Shown here one piece after another: positions 17,705 to 26,160 of a stretch of 64,000 bases of DNA (position 1 is the first letter of the stretch; each line of letters begins with the position of its first letter). The notes beneath the pieces were generated by a model. It did not search any database, was not told the DNA's origin, and saw only the letters and a program-made list of their open reading frames with translations. The stretch spans positions 4,296 to 68,295 of the forward strand of contig JAHZFJ010000024.1 of the NCBI GenBank assembly GCA_019421365.1, written 5' to 3'. This DNA is from Lachnospiraceae bacterium. Lineage in GTDB: Bacteria; Bacillota; Clostridia; Lachnospirales; Lachnospiraceae. The translations under genes were made by a program, and so were the position numbers.

Positions 17705-17719
17705 TCTGGTTATACCAGA
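17705..17719. promoter_or_regulatory. FadR/GntR-type operator, site 1
   Basis: TCTGGTTATACCAGA is a perfect palindrome with core TGGT-TAT-ACCA, the TGGTnnnACCA pattern bound by FadR-subfamily GntR regulators. It lies 35 bp downstream of the -10 of the DUF5692-like gene and upstream of its ATG, where a repressor would block elongation. The divergent gene at 17981 encodes such a regulator. Confidence 0.65.
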
Positions 17720-17753
17720 AGAACACACCTTTCTTTGTTAAAAAGATAACTCT

Positions 17754-17783
17754 ATTATATACAATTTGTATATAAGTTATCAA
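17754..17783 (-). promoter_or_regulatory. promoter of the DUF5692-hypB-oxidoreductase-hypA unit
   Basis: On the minus strand TTGATA (17783-17778), an 18-bp spacer and TATAAT (17759-17754). It fits a sigma-A promoter reading into the gene that starts at 17674. Confidence 0.65.
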
Positions 17784-17822
17784 TATCAGTTTACTTTTTC
17801 GTCTAATCCAACAATTAAACTG

Positions 17823-17851
17823 TTGATTTTTGGGCAACATTTCTTTATAAT
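17823..17851 (+). promoter_or_regulatory. promoter of the FadR-type regulator
   Basis: TTGATT (17823-17828), a 17-bp spacer and TATAAT (17846-17851) read toward the regulator at 17981. The operator site 2 palindrome begins five bases after the -10, over the expected start point, which suggests autoregulation. Confidence 0.65.
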
Positions 17852-17855
17852 AGTT

Positions 17856-17879
17856 ATGTGGTATGTGGCTATACCACAT
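17856..17879. promoter_or_regulatory. FadR/GntR-type operator, site 2
   Basis: ATGTGGTAT (17856-17864) and ATACCACAT (17871-17879) are perfect 9-bp inverted arms around GTGGCT. Within it, TGGCTATACCA (17866-17876) differs from the core of site 1 at one base. Two sites with the same core in one divergent region support a shared regulator. Confidence 0.65.
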
Positions 17880-17980
17880 CTTTCCATGTGTTCTTACTCA
17901 TTTTAATTTAATTCTGATAAGCTTGCTGTTTCTTTAACAAGCTGAAACAAATAATCGACTACATAAAAAGGAGATACTAT

Positions 17981-18685
17981 ATGCACTTCGAAAAGTTAAG
18001 CGCACCTTCGTTAAAAGAACTATTCATCCAACAGTTAGAAACTATGATTCTATCAGGAAAATTACCTGTAGGAGAAAAACTTCCAGCTGAACGTGAGCTT
18101 GCCGAAACCATGCAAGTTAGCCGTGCAGTTATTAATGCAGGGATTTCCGAACTAGCTCGAAAAGGATTTCTGACAATCAAGCCGCGTGTAGGTACATTTG
18201 TGGCTGATTATCGTAGAAACGGGACTATAGATACTTTAATCTCAATTATGAATTATAATGGCGGAATTTTAAGAGATGATGAAATTCGTTCCATATTAGA
18301 ACTTAGGCTCGGATTAGATACTTTAGCAATCAACTTATGCATTCCAAAGATTACTGATGATGAGCTGAACATCTTAAGAGAAAAAGTTAATTCTCTACTG
18401 AATGCACAGACACCTGAAGAAGCTTCTAAAGTAGCCTTTGCATTCCAACATGAGCTTGCTTGTCTATCCGGAAATACATTAATGCCTCTAATCTTTTCAA
18501 GTTTTAAAATTCCTGTTATTACACTTTGGGAAAGATTCTGCCGTCTCTATGGTATCCAAACACTTTACAAAAACACACTTACCTTATATCAATATATCGA
18601 AGAACGAGATTCATCAAAGGCAATAGAGTGGCTGAATACCTCTATTAACGAAACTATACACGGAAGCAATCCAATCTATTATTAA
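17981..18685 (+). CDS. FadR-subfamily GntR transcriptional regulator
   Basis: The product has 234 residues. It has an N-terminal winged helix (residues about 8-75; LSGKLPVGEKLPAERELAE, VSRAVINAGISELARKGFL, PRVGTFVAD), the GntR signature, and an all-helical FCD-like effector domain (about 95-225). The regulator is divergent from the DUF5692-hypB-hypA unit, and TGGT-N3-ACCA palindromes lie on both promoters. It is therefore the likely local repressor. FCD domains often bind a metal and a carboxylate ligand. The ligand is unknown here. RBS AAAAAGGAGATACT precedes ATG. Confidence 0.85.
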   Translation: MHFEKLSAPSLKELFIQQLETMILSGKLPVGEKLPAERELAETMQVSRAVINAGISELARKGFLTIKPRVGTFVADYRRNGTIDTLISIMNYNGGILRDDEIRSILELRLGLDTLAINLCIPKITDDELNILREKVNSLLNAQTPEEASKVAFAFQHELACLSGNTLMPLIFSSFKIPVITLWERFCRLYGIQTLYKNTLTLYQYIEERDSSKAIEWLNTSINETIHGSNPIYY

Positions 18686-18691
18686 GAGTAC

Positions 18692-18729
18692 AAAAATCGC
18701 TCAAGTTGACTTGTCAACTTGAGCGATTC
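18692..18729. terminator. perfect hairpin terminator after the FadR-type regulator
   Basis: AATCGCTCAAGTTGA pairs perfectly with TCAACTTGAGCGATT across a 4-nt loop. On the minus strand it is followed by TTTTTG, and on the plus strand by TCTATTA, so it could act from both sides. Confidence 0.75.
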
Positions 18730-18793
18730 TATTACATTATATTATTGTTTAAGACTTGATTACTCAAACTTCGCACATAAAAAATTTAATTTA

Positions 18794-18931
18794 AAGTAGG
18801 TAACTACTATATTCATAAGAAAAACTATCTGAACACGTCAGCACTTGATTTCGCAACGCGAAATCTTAGTACTGTTACGTGTGTAGCTAAGCGAAAGCGC
18901 GTTTTTCGTTGAATATAGCAGTTACCTACTA
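18794..18931. repeat. 138-bp palindromic element between the regulator and ctpA
   Basis: The ends AGTAGGTAACTACTATATTC (left) and GAATATAGCAGTTACCTACT (right) are 20-bp inverted repeats with one mismatch. The interior continues to pair imperfectly (CACGT..., then GATTTCGC / GCGAAATC at the centre). No ORF is present and no target duplication is evident. It could be a non-autonomous mobile element or a very long transcript-ending hairpin. Confidence 0.6.
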
Positions 18932-18959
18932 CTCGAAATCTTCAATTGCGATGTTTGAG

Positions 18960-20207
18960 TTACTTACTCTTCTCATTAATAATCTTAATTGCTTCTTGCA
19001 ATTGATTATCTTCTGATTTATCTATAGTAACCTTTGTCTTCAATTCATCTTTTAATTCAACTACTACATCTGGTTCAATACCAATTTCATGGATGTTACG
19101 TCCTTTTGGTGTATAGTATTTTGACACCGTTACTTTAACACCACTTCCATCTGATAGAGGAATCACAGATTGAACGATACCTTTACCAAAGCTTGTTGTT
19201 CCAAGAATTGTTCCAACTCCATAATCCTGAATTGCTCCTGCAAATACTTCAGATGCACTTGCACTATTACCATTAATCATAACAACAAGTGGCTTGTCAA
19301 AGGATTCTTCAGCTGTTGATTTCACTTCCTCAGTACGAGTACCATTCTTATCTTCTGTATAGACAATTAAACCTTCTGGTAGCATACGGTCTAACATGTC
19401 ACAAACAGTATCTAGCAATCCACCAGGGTTGTTTCTCAAATCGATTACTAACCCTTTCATACCTTGTTTATCAAGATCCTCGATAGCGCTTCTGAATTGT
19501 GGTCCTGTTACTTCATCAAATTCAGTGATTTGAATATAACCTACTTTACTATCTAACATCTCATAAGATATAGTTGGAACTTCAACCGTACGCCTCTCAA
19601 TTGTTAACTTAATTGGCTCACTTTCTCCCTCACGAATAATCTCGATATCAACTGTGGTTCCTTCTTCACCCTTCATCTTACTTACTATTTCTGAAAGGTC
19701 TTTTCCTGTCACCTCTTCACCGAGAACTTTATAGATAATATCTCCTGGCAACACCCCTGCCTCATAAGCAGGTCCTCCCTCAAAAGGTTTTACAATTGTT
19801 ATTATTCCAGTTTTGACATCTTGACTAACATAAGCTCCAATGCCACAATAACTTCCAGATGAAGATTCCATTAAAGCTGCAAATTCGTCTTTGGTATAGT
19901 ATACAGAATATGGGTCTTCTAAACTACTAACCAAACCTTTATACATACCTTCTGTCATCTTTTCTTCATCAACTTCATTCAAATAATACGTATCTATAAT
20001 TGATTTTATTTTGCTTAGTTTTAACCTAACTGATTTACTCATTAAAGAATCATCAGAATCAGCTTCTGTAGTTAGATTTGTACTTCCATTACTACCCTCG
20101 GCACTAAGTATAGAATTGCTCTTAACATAACCAGCAAACACAATACTAAAGAAAAGTGCTGAAACCAACAATCCAACCAGCATACCTTGAAAATAACGAT
20201 TTTTCAT
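18960..20207 (-). CDS. ctpA: S41 carboxyl-terminal processing protease
   Basis: The product has 415 residues. It has an N-terminal membrane anchor (residues 8-28), a PDZ domain (about 115-205; GPAYEAGVLPGDIIYKVLGEEV) and the S41 catalytic core. The Ser-Lys dyad is visible as NSASASE (Ser317) and TSFGKGIVQ (Lys342), 25 residues apart as in Prc/CtpA. It acts outside the membrane on protein C-termini. It is the last gene of the ftsE-ftsX-M23 hydrolase-ctpA unit, so it may control turnover of the cell-wall hydrolase or its partners. Confidence 0.9.
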   Translation of the reverse strand: MKNRYFQGMLVGLLVSALFFSIVFAGYVKSNSILSAEGSNGSTNLTTEADSDDSLMSKSVRLKLSKIKSIIDTYYLNEVDEEKMTEGMYKGLVSSLEDPYSVYYTKDEFAALMESSSGSYCGIGAYVSQDVKTGIITIVKPFEGGPAYEAGVLPGDIIYKVLGEEVTGKDLSEIVSKMKGEEGTTVDIEIIREGESEPIKLTIERRTVEVPTISYEMLDSKVGYIQITEFDEVTGPQFRSAIEDLDKQGMKGLVIDLRNNPGGLLDTVCDMLDRMLPEGLIVYTEDKNGTRTEEVKSTAEESFDKPLVVMINGNSASASEVFAGAIQDYGVGTILGTTSFGKGIVQSVIPLSDGSGVKVTVSKYYTPKGRNIHEIGIEPDVVVELKDELKTKVTIDKSEDNQLQEAIKIINEKSK

Positions 20208-20304
20208 AACGCTGTCATATCCTTTCTTTGTCTGTTTACATTGATACTACTCTAATAATTCAGAAAAAGTCACATGAAAAGAGCTCAGCTGAATTAATAA
20301 ATTC

Positions 20305-21603
20305 TTATTTTACGTAATTTAACGGATCCACATAACTTCCATTAACAGATACAGCAAAATGTAGATGAGGACCGGTCGAAATCCCTGTAGAACCAACTAA
20401 TGCAATCTTCTCGCCTCTGCTAACCGTTTGACCAGCAGATACTAATAACTGAGAACAATGCATATATACCGTATACACACCATTTCCATGAGAAATCATA
20501 ATGTAATTACCAGCACTTGCACTATAAGACGCTGTCACTACTGTTCCAGAATTCGCTGCCACAATGGAAGTTCCTGTAGGGGCTCCTATATCAATCCCCT
20601 GATGGTATGTGCTAGCACCACTTGTTGGTTGCCCACGATAACCAAAATACGAGGTGATCGTATGACTAGCAGGTAAAGGCCATGTAAACCCTCCCTGTGT
20701 ACCTGAATTGGAAGAATCTCCGGAAGAATTATTATTATCTGAGTTATTATTGCTAGAATTCCCTGAATTATTACTCTCTTCTTGTTTCTTCTTCTCTTCC
20801 TCTTCCTTCCTCTTACGTTCCTCTTCTTCTTTACGTCGTTTCTCTTCTGCCTCGACTCTCTTTCTTTCTTCCTCAAGAAGCTTTTCAATTAATGCTTCCT
20901 GCTCTTGAATTGCATTGGAATAATTAGAAACCATCGATTCTGATTGCTGAATGTTGGCATTATATTTCGCTACTTCTTGTGATTTTTTATCAATCAGTTG
21001 TTCAACTGTATCTTTTTCGTAATTAACTTCTTCCGTTAACTGCTCTAATTCTACAATCTTATTTTCTATGTCCTTTTTTGTTGTTTCTATCTGCTTCTTT
21101 GTATCCTGATAATTTGTTAACATTGTGCGGTCGTATTCCATAATCTTTTCTATATATTCCGCACGATTTAACATGTCTGACATGTCTGCCGCACCAAGAA
21201 TAATTTCTATGTAGCTGGCATTGCCATTCTCATACATATACTTTATTCTTTTCTTCATCGTCTCATACTGATTTTTTTCAGTTTCTTGTGCTTCTTTAAG
21301 ATTTTCTTTCGTTTTCTCCAAATCTGCATTGGAAGTTTCAATTTGATTAGTTAAACTGGTGATTTCTTTGTTCAAATCATTCAATTGTACATCCATCTTT
21401 TCGATGTAAGTAATAATGTCGCCTTTTTCCTTCTCCAGTTCTTTTATCTTAGCTTCTGTCTCTTCTTTCTTTTTCTCTAAATCACTCTTCTCCGATTTAG
21501 CATCGTTGATTTCAGAAGCAAAGACGGTATATACAGAAGTGAAGGTTAATATGGACACAAGCATCAAGATCCCAAATCGTCGCATTCGCTTCTTTCTCTT
21601 CAT
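20305..21603 (-). CDS. secreted coiled-coil M23 peptidoglycan hydrolase (FtsEX partner type)
   Basis: The product has 432 residues. It has a signal peptide (about 1-30), long coiled coils (about 33-260), a low-complexity K/E and Asn/Ser linker (260-310) and a C-terminal M23 domain. Metal ligands appear intact: HQGID (His334, Asp338) and HLH (His413, His415), with MHC (His382). M23 enzymes cut peptide cross-links. The architecture is that of EnvC-like or PcsB-like partners, and ftsX lies 50 bp upstream. FtsEX therefore probably activates this hydrolase during division. Unlike EnvC it keeps the catalytic ligands. Confidence 0.88.
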   Translation of the reverse strand: MKRKKRMRRFGILMLVSILTFTSVYTVFASEINDAKSEKSDLEKKKEETEAKIKELEKEKGDIITYIEKMDVQLNDLNKEITSLTNQIETSNADLEKTKENLKEAQETEKNQYETMKKRIKYMYENGNASYIEIILGAADMSDMLNRAEYIEKIMEYDRTMLTNYQDTKKQIETTKKDIENKIVELEQLTEEVNYEKDTVEQLIDKKSQEVAKYNANIQQSESMVSNYSNAIQEQEALIEKLLEEERKRVEAEEKRRKEEEERKRKEEEEKKKQEESNNSGNSSNNNSDNNNSSGDSSNSGTQGGFTWPLPASHTITSYFGYRGQPTSGASTYHQGIDIGAPTGTSIVAANSGTVVTASYSASAGNYIMISHGNGVYTVYMHCSQLLVSAGQTVSRGEKIALVGSTGISTGPHLHFAVSVNGSYVDPLNYVK

Positions 21604-21653
21604 ATTTTAACCATACCTTTCTCATCGTTTGAACAAGTAATCTTCTACCCACT

Positions 21654-22562
21654 TTATACGCGTAAATGTTTTCTCACTGTAATTATACTTCCAATCAAAC
21701 CAATTCCCACTCCAATCGCTAGCGATAATGGTATTAATGTTGCAAATACATGATTTACATTCAAGAAATGTAAGATATTTGATAAGATACTAAATTTCTG
21801 ACCAATATACGTAATTGCTTGATTGTATATAATATATAGTAAAATCAACGGGATTATAGCCCCCATCAATCCAATAAGCATTCCTTCTACAATGAACGGA
21901 GAACGTACAAAATAATCCGTCGCACCAATTAATTTCATGATAGAAATCTCTTCCTTACGAACAGATATCCCCATTGTTATAGTCGTATTGATTAAGAAAA
22001 TCGCAACGGCTAGTAATAATATAATAATTGCTCCTGATACATAACCAAGTAAGATATTAAAATCGCTCAATCCCTTTGCAAGCTTGTCCGAGTTGTTAAC
22101 CTTACGCACCCCATCAATTCCCCTAACATACTCCACAAATTCCGGCTGCTTTGCTACTTCATCTAGATAGACAACATAAGAAGCTGAATCCTCTAATGGA
22201 TTATCGTCTGCGAATGTATCAATCAACTCTTGCTCATCTGCAAATGTATCTTGCTTATACTTTTCCCATGCTTCATCTGCTGATATGTATTCCAGTGTAG
22301 CAACTTCCTCGCGCTGTTTGATTTGATTTCCAATCTGTTCAATCTGTTCCTCGGTTATTTTCTCATCGAAGAAAACAGATACACCAACTGATTTTTCCTC
22401 AATCTTAACAGTATATTGAAAATTGGCTAATATGAAATAAAATATACCAAATAAGAATAAGCACGTTGATATTGTTCCTATGGAAGCCAGAGAGAACATT
22501 CTATTGCGGTGAATATTCTTTATTCCCTGCTTAAAACTATATATAATTGAACTAATTTTCAT
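21654..22562 (-). CDS. ftsX: cell-division ABC transporter permease FtsX
   Basis: The product has 302 residues. ATG at 22562 follows GGGTGG by eight bases and is preferred to the in-frame GTG-like start four codons upstream. The first helix (about 22-46) is followed by an extracytoplasmic loop (50-165; EEQIEQIGNQIKQREEV) and three more helices in the last 130 residues, the FtsX/MacB layout. The gene overlaps the ftsE stop by 11 bases. FtsX relays ATP hydrolysis by FtsE to a cell-wall hydrolase, here most likely the downstream M23 protein. Confidence 0.95.
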   Translation of the reverse strand: MKISSIIYSFKQGIKNIHRNRMFSLASIGTISTCLFLFGIFYFILANFQYTVKIEEKSVGVSVFFDEKITEEQIEQIGNQIKQREEVATLEYISADEAWEKYKQDTFADEQELIDTFADDNPLEDSASYVVYLDEVAKQPEFVEYVRGIDGVRKVNNSDKLAKGLSDFNILLGYVSGAIIILLLAVAIFLINTTITMGISVRKEEISIMKLIGATDYFVRSPFIVEGMLIGLMGAIIPLILLYIIYNQAITYIGQKFSILSNILHFLNVNHVFATLIPLSLAIGVGIGLIGSIITVRKHLRV

Positions 22563-23286
22563 TCGAATAACCACCCTTTTGTTCGTCGCTAACTAATATA
22601 CCTTTGTTCATTGTTATAACACGTTTCTGCATAGCATCAACTATTTCTACATTATGTGTAACGACCACTACTGTTGTACCTTTTTTGTTTACTTCATCTA
22701 ATAGGGACATAATATCCCAGGAATTCTTAGGATCCAGATTTCCTGTTGGCTCATCAGCTAGCAGAATAAGAGGATTATTCACAAGTGCTCTCGCTAGTGC
22801 AACTCTTTGTTGCTCTCCACCAGAAAGCTCTCTCGGAAATGCTGTTAGCTTATCAGAAAGACCAACAAGTGATAACATCGCTGGTACATTACGTTGAATC
22901 GTTCGACTAGGCTTTTCAATTACACGTTGCGCAAATGCAACATTCTCAAAAACATTACGATCCTTTAGTAATCGGAAATCTTGAAAAACAATTCCTAGAT
23001 TACGTCTAAACTTTGGAATTGCCCTTCTTCTTAGCCTTGTAATATCTTTTCCATTCACATAAATCTTACCTGATGTCGGTTCAATCTCCTTAAGTAACAT
23101 CTTAATTAAAGTGGATTTTCCTGAGCCACTACTACCAACGATAAAAACAAACTCACCTTTTCTTATCTTAATACTAACATCTTTTACTGCATCTACATCT
23201 TTCTGATAAGATTTCGATACATTCTCTAAAACAATAATAGGAGGTTCAATAGACTCCTTTAATAACTCATCTACTTCGTTCTTCAT
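22552..23286 (-). CDS. ftsE: cell-division ATP-binding protein FtsE
   Basis: The product has 244 residues starting at ATG 23286 (MKNEVDELLKES). Walker A GSSGSGKST, Q-loop VFQDFRLL, signature LSGGEQQRVALARAL, Walker B ILLADEPTG and the H-loop VTHN are all present. About 16 residues precede the conserved IVLENVSKSY strand, a slightly longer N-terminus than usual, so a later start is possible. FtsE is the cytoplasmic ATPase of the FtsEX complex. It heads the ftsE-ftsX-M23-ctpA unit. Confidence 0.95.
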   Translation of the reverse strand: MKNEVDELLKESIEPPIIVLENVSKSYQKDVDAVKDVSIKIRKGEFVFIVGSSGSGKSTLIKMLLKEIEPTSGKIYVNGKDITRLRRRAIPKFRRNLGIVFQDFRLLKDRNVFENVAFAQRVIEKPSRTIQRNVPAMLSLVGLSDKLTAFPRELSGGEQQRVALARALVNNPLILLADEPTGNLDPKNSWDIMSLLDEVNKKGTTVVVVTHNVEIVDAMQKRVITMNKGILVSDEQKGGYSNEN

Positions 23287-23467
23287 AATAATACCATGCC
23301 TTTCACAGCCTGCAAACTTTGGGCCACAGGCACAAAATTGCACGCGAAAGATTCTCTTTCGCAGTTGTATCGTCTTTCATTATAAATGTAGCACCGTATT
23401 TGAAACCCGTAGCATAACCACTCTACTGGAGCAAACCGGTGCTATATTTAGCATACATCTCAATTAA

Positions 23468-24556
23468 TTAATACTCTAGGCTTTCCATATACTTCATATA
23501 TTTAACTACCATAAGAGCAATCTTAAATGTTATAGCATCTTCAAATACACGTAAATCTAGATTCGTGCTCTTTTGTAATTTATCTAAACGGTAAACCAAT
23601 GTGTTTCTATGAATGTATAGCTGTCTTGAAGTCTCTGAAACATTAAGACTATTTTCAAAGAACTTATTAATAGTAGCTAAAGTTTCTTCATCGAATTCAT
23701 CTGGTGATTTACCATCAAAAATTTCTTTGATAAACATCTTACACAAAGGCATTGGTAATTGATAGATAAGACGACCAATTCCTAAGTTATTGTAAGCTAC
23801 TACATTTCGGCCACTGTAGAAAATCTTTCCTACATCAAGAGCCATCTTAGCTTCCTTATACGATCTAGATACATCCTTAATTTCATTAACAATCGTACCA
23901 TAAGCTACATGAACCTTTGTCATTGCCTCTGTATTAAGCATATCAAGGATTACTTTTGCTGTCTTGTCCATATCTTCGTATGTTTCATTTTGCTTTAATT
24001 CTTTTACTAAAATAATATTCTTTTCGTCAACAGCAGTGATGAAATCCTTTGTCTTAGTTGAGAATAAACCACGAACAGTTTCAAGAGCATTCATATCTTT
24101 TTCATTCTTAGTTTCAATAATGAATACAACACGTCTAACATCTGTATCAATATGAAGCTTCTTAGCACGGTTATAGATGTCTACTAATAGAAGATTGTCC
24201 AATAACAGATTTTTAATAAAGTTGTCTTTATCGTATCTTTCTTTATATGCAACTAATAGATTTTGAATTTGGAAAGAAGCAATTTTTCCAATCATGTACA
24301 CATCTTCACTATCGCCTTTGGCAAGGATAATGTATTCTAGCTGATGTTCATCAAAAACTTTGAAAAATTGATACCCCTGAACAACTTGACTATCTGCTGG
24401 AGAGTCAACGAATGCTAGTACAGCATTTTCATAGTCTTCTGCGTTTGATATAGTGGACGCTAACGCTTTACCTTCTGTATCCATTACGCATATATCAATA
24501 CGAGTAATTACTTTTAAGCCTTCAATTGTATTTTGAAGAATCTGGTTTGATATCAT
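23468..24556 (-). CDS. CdaR/PucR-type transcriptional regulator
   Basis: The product has 362 residues. It has an N-terminal sugar-diacid-recognition-like sensor (about 1-130, ICVMDTEGKALAST), a GGDEF-like middle domain and a C-terminal PucR-type helix-turn-helix with LNVSETSRQLYIHRNTLVYRL (split here: LNVSETSRQLY at about 303, IHRNTLVYRLDKL after). This is the CdaR family of carbohydrate-acid regulators. It lies downstream of an MsmX/UgpC-type ATPase gene. A link to sugar uptake is possible. RBS GAGGAGTG precedes ATG. Confidence 0.85.
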   Translation of the reverse strand: MISNQILQNTIEGLKVITRIDICVMDTEGKALASTISNAEDYENAVLAFVDSPADSQVVQGYQFFKVFDEHQLEYIILAKGDSEDVYMIGKIASFQIQNLLVAYKERYDKDNFIKNLLLDNLLLVDIYNRAKKLHIDTDVRRVVFIIETKNEKDMNALETVRGLFSTKTKDFITAVDEKNIILVKELKQNETYEDMDKTAKVILDMLNTEAMTKVHVAYGTIVNEIKDVSRSYKEAKMALDVGKIFYSGRNVVAYNNLGIGRLIYQLPMPLCKMFIKEIFDGKSPDEFDEETLATINKFFENSLNVSETSRQLYIHRNTLVYRLDKLQKSTNLDLRVFEDAITFKIALMVVKYMKYMESLEY

Positions 24557-24792
24557 ATATATTCACTCCTCTGTTTTCACAAATCCTAAACTTACTTACT
24601 ATAATATTATCACTATTTTTATTAAATGTAAACTAAATTCCTATTAAGTTACTATAAATTTTAGCAATATTAATCAAATTAAGTTAATTTACATATAGTT
24701 TATTCATTAAACTAATGTGGTTTTTCATAAACAGTGGATGTATTTCTACACCCTCTGTTTATAGAGTTACCTAATTTAGCTAAATCATAACT
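24557..24792. other. intergenic sequence upstream of the CdaR-type gene
   Basis: This is very AT-rich sequence between the CdaR-type start and the terminator of the ATPase gene. It presumably holds the CdaR promoter, but I could not single out a convincing -35/-10 pair. No small gene was seen. Confidence 0.4.
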
Positions 24793-24843
24793 AAAAAAAG
24801 TTGCTGCATACTGCTGATTTTCATCAGCAATATGGCAGCAACT
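24793..24843 (-). terminator. terminator of the ABC ATPase gene
   Basis: On the minus strand GTTGCTGCCATATTGCTGAT pairs with ATCAGCAGTATGCAGCAAC (one bulge) and is followed by TTTTTTT. It lies 14 bp after the ATPase stop. Confidence 0.9.
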
Positions 24844-24856
24844 TCGTAATATATGA

Positions 24857-25969
24857 TTAGTGACAGATAACTTGTTCTGTTTCTTTGTCGAATACGTGGA
24901 TTTTTGATAAATCAAATGCAACTTTGATTGTATCTCCAGGTCTTGCAGTTGTACGTGGGTTAACACGTGCAGTAACTTCGAATTGATCGATTGTGAAGTA
25001 TAAGTAAACTTCAGCACCAAGTAATTCGTATACTTTAACTGTTGCGTCAACAACGCTTCCTGGATTAGCTTCGATGAAGATTTCTTCATCATGAATATCT
25101 TCTGGACGAATACCAAGGATAACTGTCTTGTTTTCGTAACCTTTTTCAAGTAATAATTTAGCTTTAACCTCTGGTAATTTAATAGATAAAGCACCAAATG
25201 TTAAGATTACATCAGAACCAGATTTAACAACTTTGCTTTCGATAAAGTTCATTTGAGGTGAACCGATGAAACCAGCAACGAATAAGTTGTTTGGTTTGTT
25301 ATATAATGCGATTGGTGAATCAACTTGTTGAACAACACCATCTTTCATAACTACGATTCTTGTACCAAGTGTCATAGCTTCTGTCTGGTCATGTGTTACG
25401 TAGATAATAGTAGTTTCAAGTCTTTGATGTAATTTAGAGATTTCAATACGCATTTGAACTCTAAGTTTAGCATCAAGGTTTGATAAAGGTTCATCCATAA
25501 GGAAAACTTTAGGATCACGAACAATAGCACGTCCCATGGCAACACGTTGTCTCTGACCACCTGATAATGCTTTTGGTTTACGATCTAATAAATGTTCAAT
25601 ATCAAGAATTTTAGCAGCTTCATGTACTAATTTGTCAATTTGATCTTTTGGAGTTTTTCTTAATTTAAGACCAAATGCCATGTTGTCATATACTGACATA
25701 TGTGGGTATAATGCATAGTTTTGGAATACCATCGCGATATCTCTATCTTTAGGTTCTACGTCATTAACTAATTTATCTCCGATCCATAATTCTCCTGAAG
25801 AGATTTCTTCAAGACCTGCAATCATACGAAGAGTTGTAGATTTACCACAACCAGATGGTCCTACGAAGATGATGAATTCTTTATCTGCGATTTCAAGGTT
25901 GAAATCCTTTACTGCAACAAACCCATTAGGATATGTTTTATTAATATTTTTTAATGATAAACTTGCCAT
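24857..25969 (-). CDS. ugpC: sugar ABC transporter ATPase, MsmX/UgpC type
   Basis: The product has 370 residues. Walker A GPSGCGKST, signature LSGGQRQRVAMGRA, Walker B VFLMDEPLSNLDAKLR and the H-loop YVTHD are present. A C-terminal TOBE/regulatory domain (about 235-370) follows. Members of this family (MsmX, UgpC, MalK) energise carbohydrate importers. No permease or binding protein is adjacent, so it is probably a shared ATPase serving several sugar transporters, as MsmX does in Bacillus. RBS GGGAGG lies ahead of ATG. A strong terminator follows. Confidence 0.92.
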   Translation of the reverse strand: MASLSLKNINKTYPNGFVAVKDFNLEIADKEFIIFVGPSGCGKSTTLRMIAGLEEISSGELWIGDKLVNDVEPKDRDIAMVFQNYALYPHMSVYDNMAFGLKLRKTPKDQIDKLVHEAAKILDIEHLLDRKPKALSGGQRQRVAMGRAIVRDPKVFLMDEPLSNLDAKLRVQMRIEISKLHQRLETTIIYVTHDQTEAMTLGTRIVVMKDGVVQQVDSPIALYNKPNNLFVAGFIGSPQMNFIESKVVKSGSDVILTFGALSIKLPEVKAKLLLEKGYENKTVILGIRPEDIHDEEIFIEANPGSVVDATVKVYELLGAEVYLYFTIDQFEVTARVNPRTTARPGDTIKVAFDLSKIHVFDKETEQVICH

Positions 25970-26160
25970 TAAACAGTTCCTCCCTAGAATTTTTCTTATT
26001 TTTATTAAACCAATATTTTACCAATTCGATAATCTAATGATACACCATTTGTCCTGTAAAAACCATACTCCATTTTACCAAATAAAAAAAAGGCCTTTTG
26101 TTTATTTTGTATATCACCTATTGAAATAGCTTGGTTTGTTAATAAATTAGCTGAAAATTT

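Noticed and set aside
24712..25197. 161-codon minus-strand ORF overlapping the 3' end of the ABC ATPase
   Set aside because: It is a different frame of the same strand over ugpC and its terminator hairpin, with no motif and no ribosome site.
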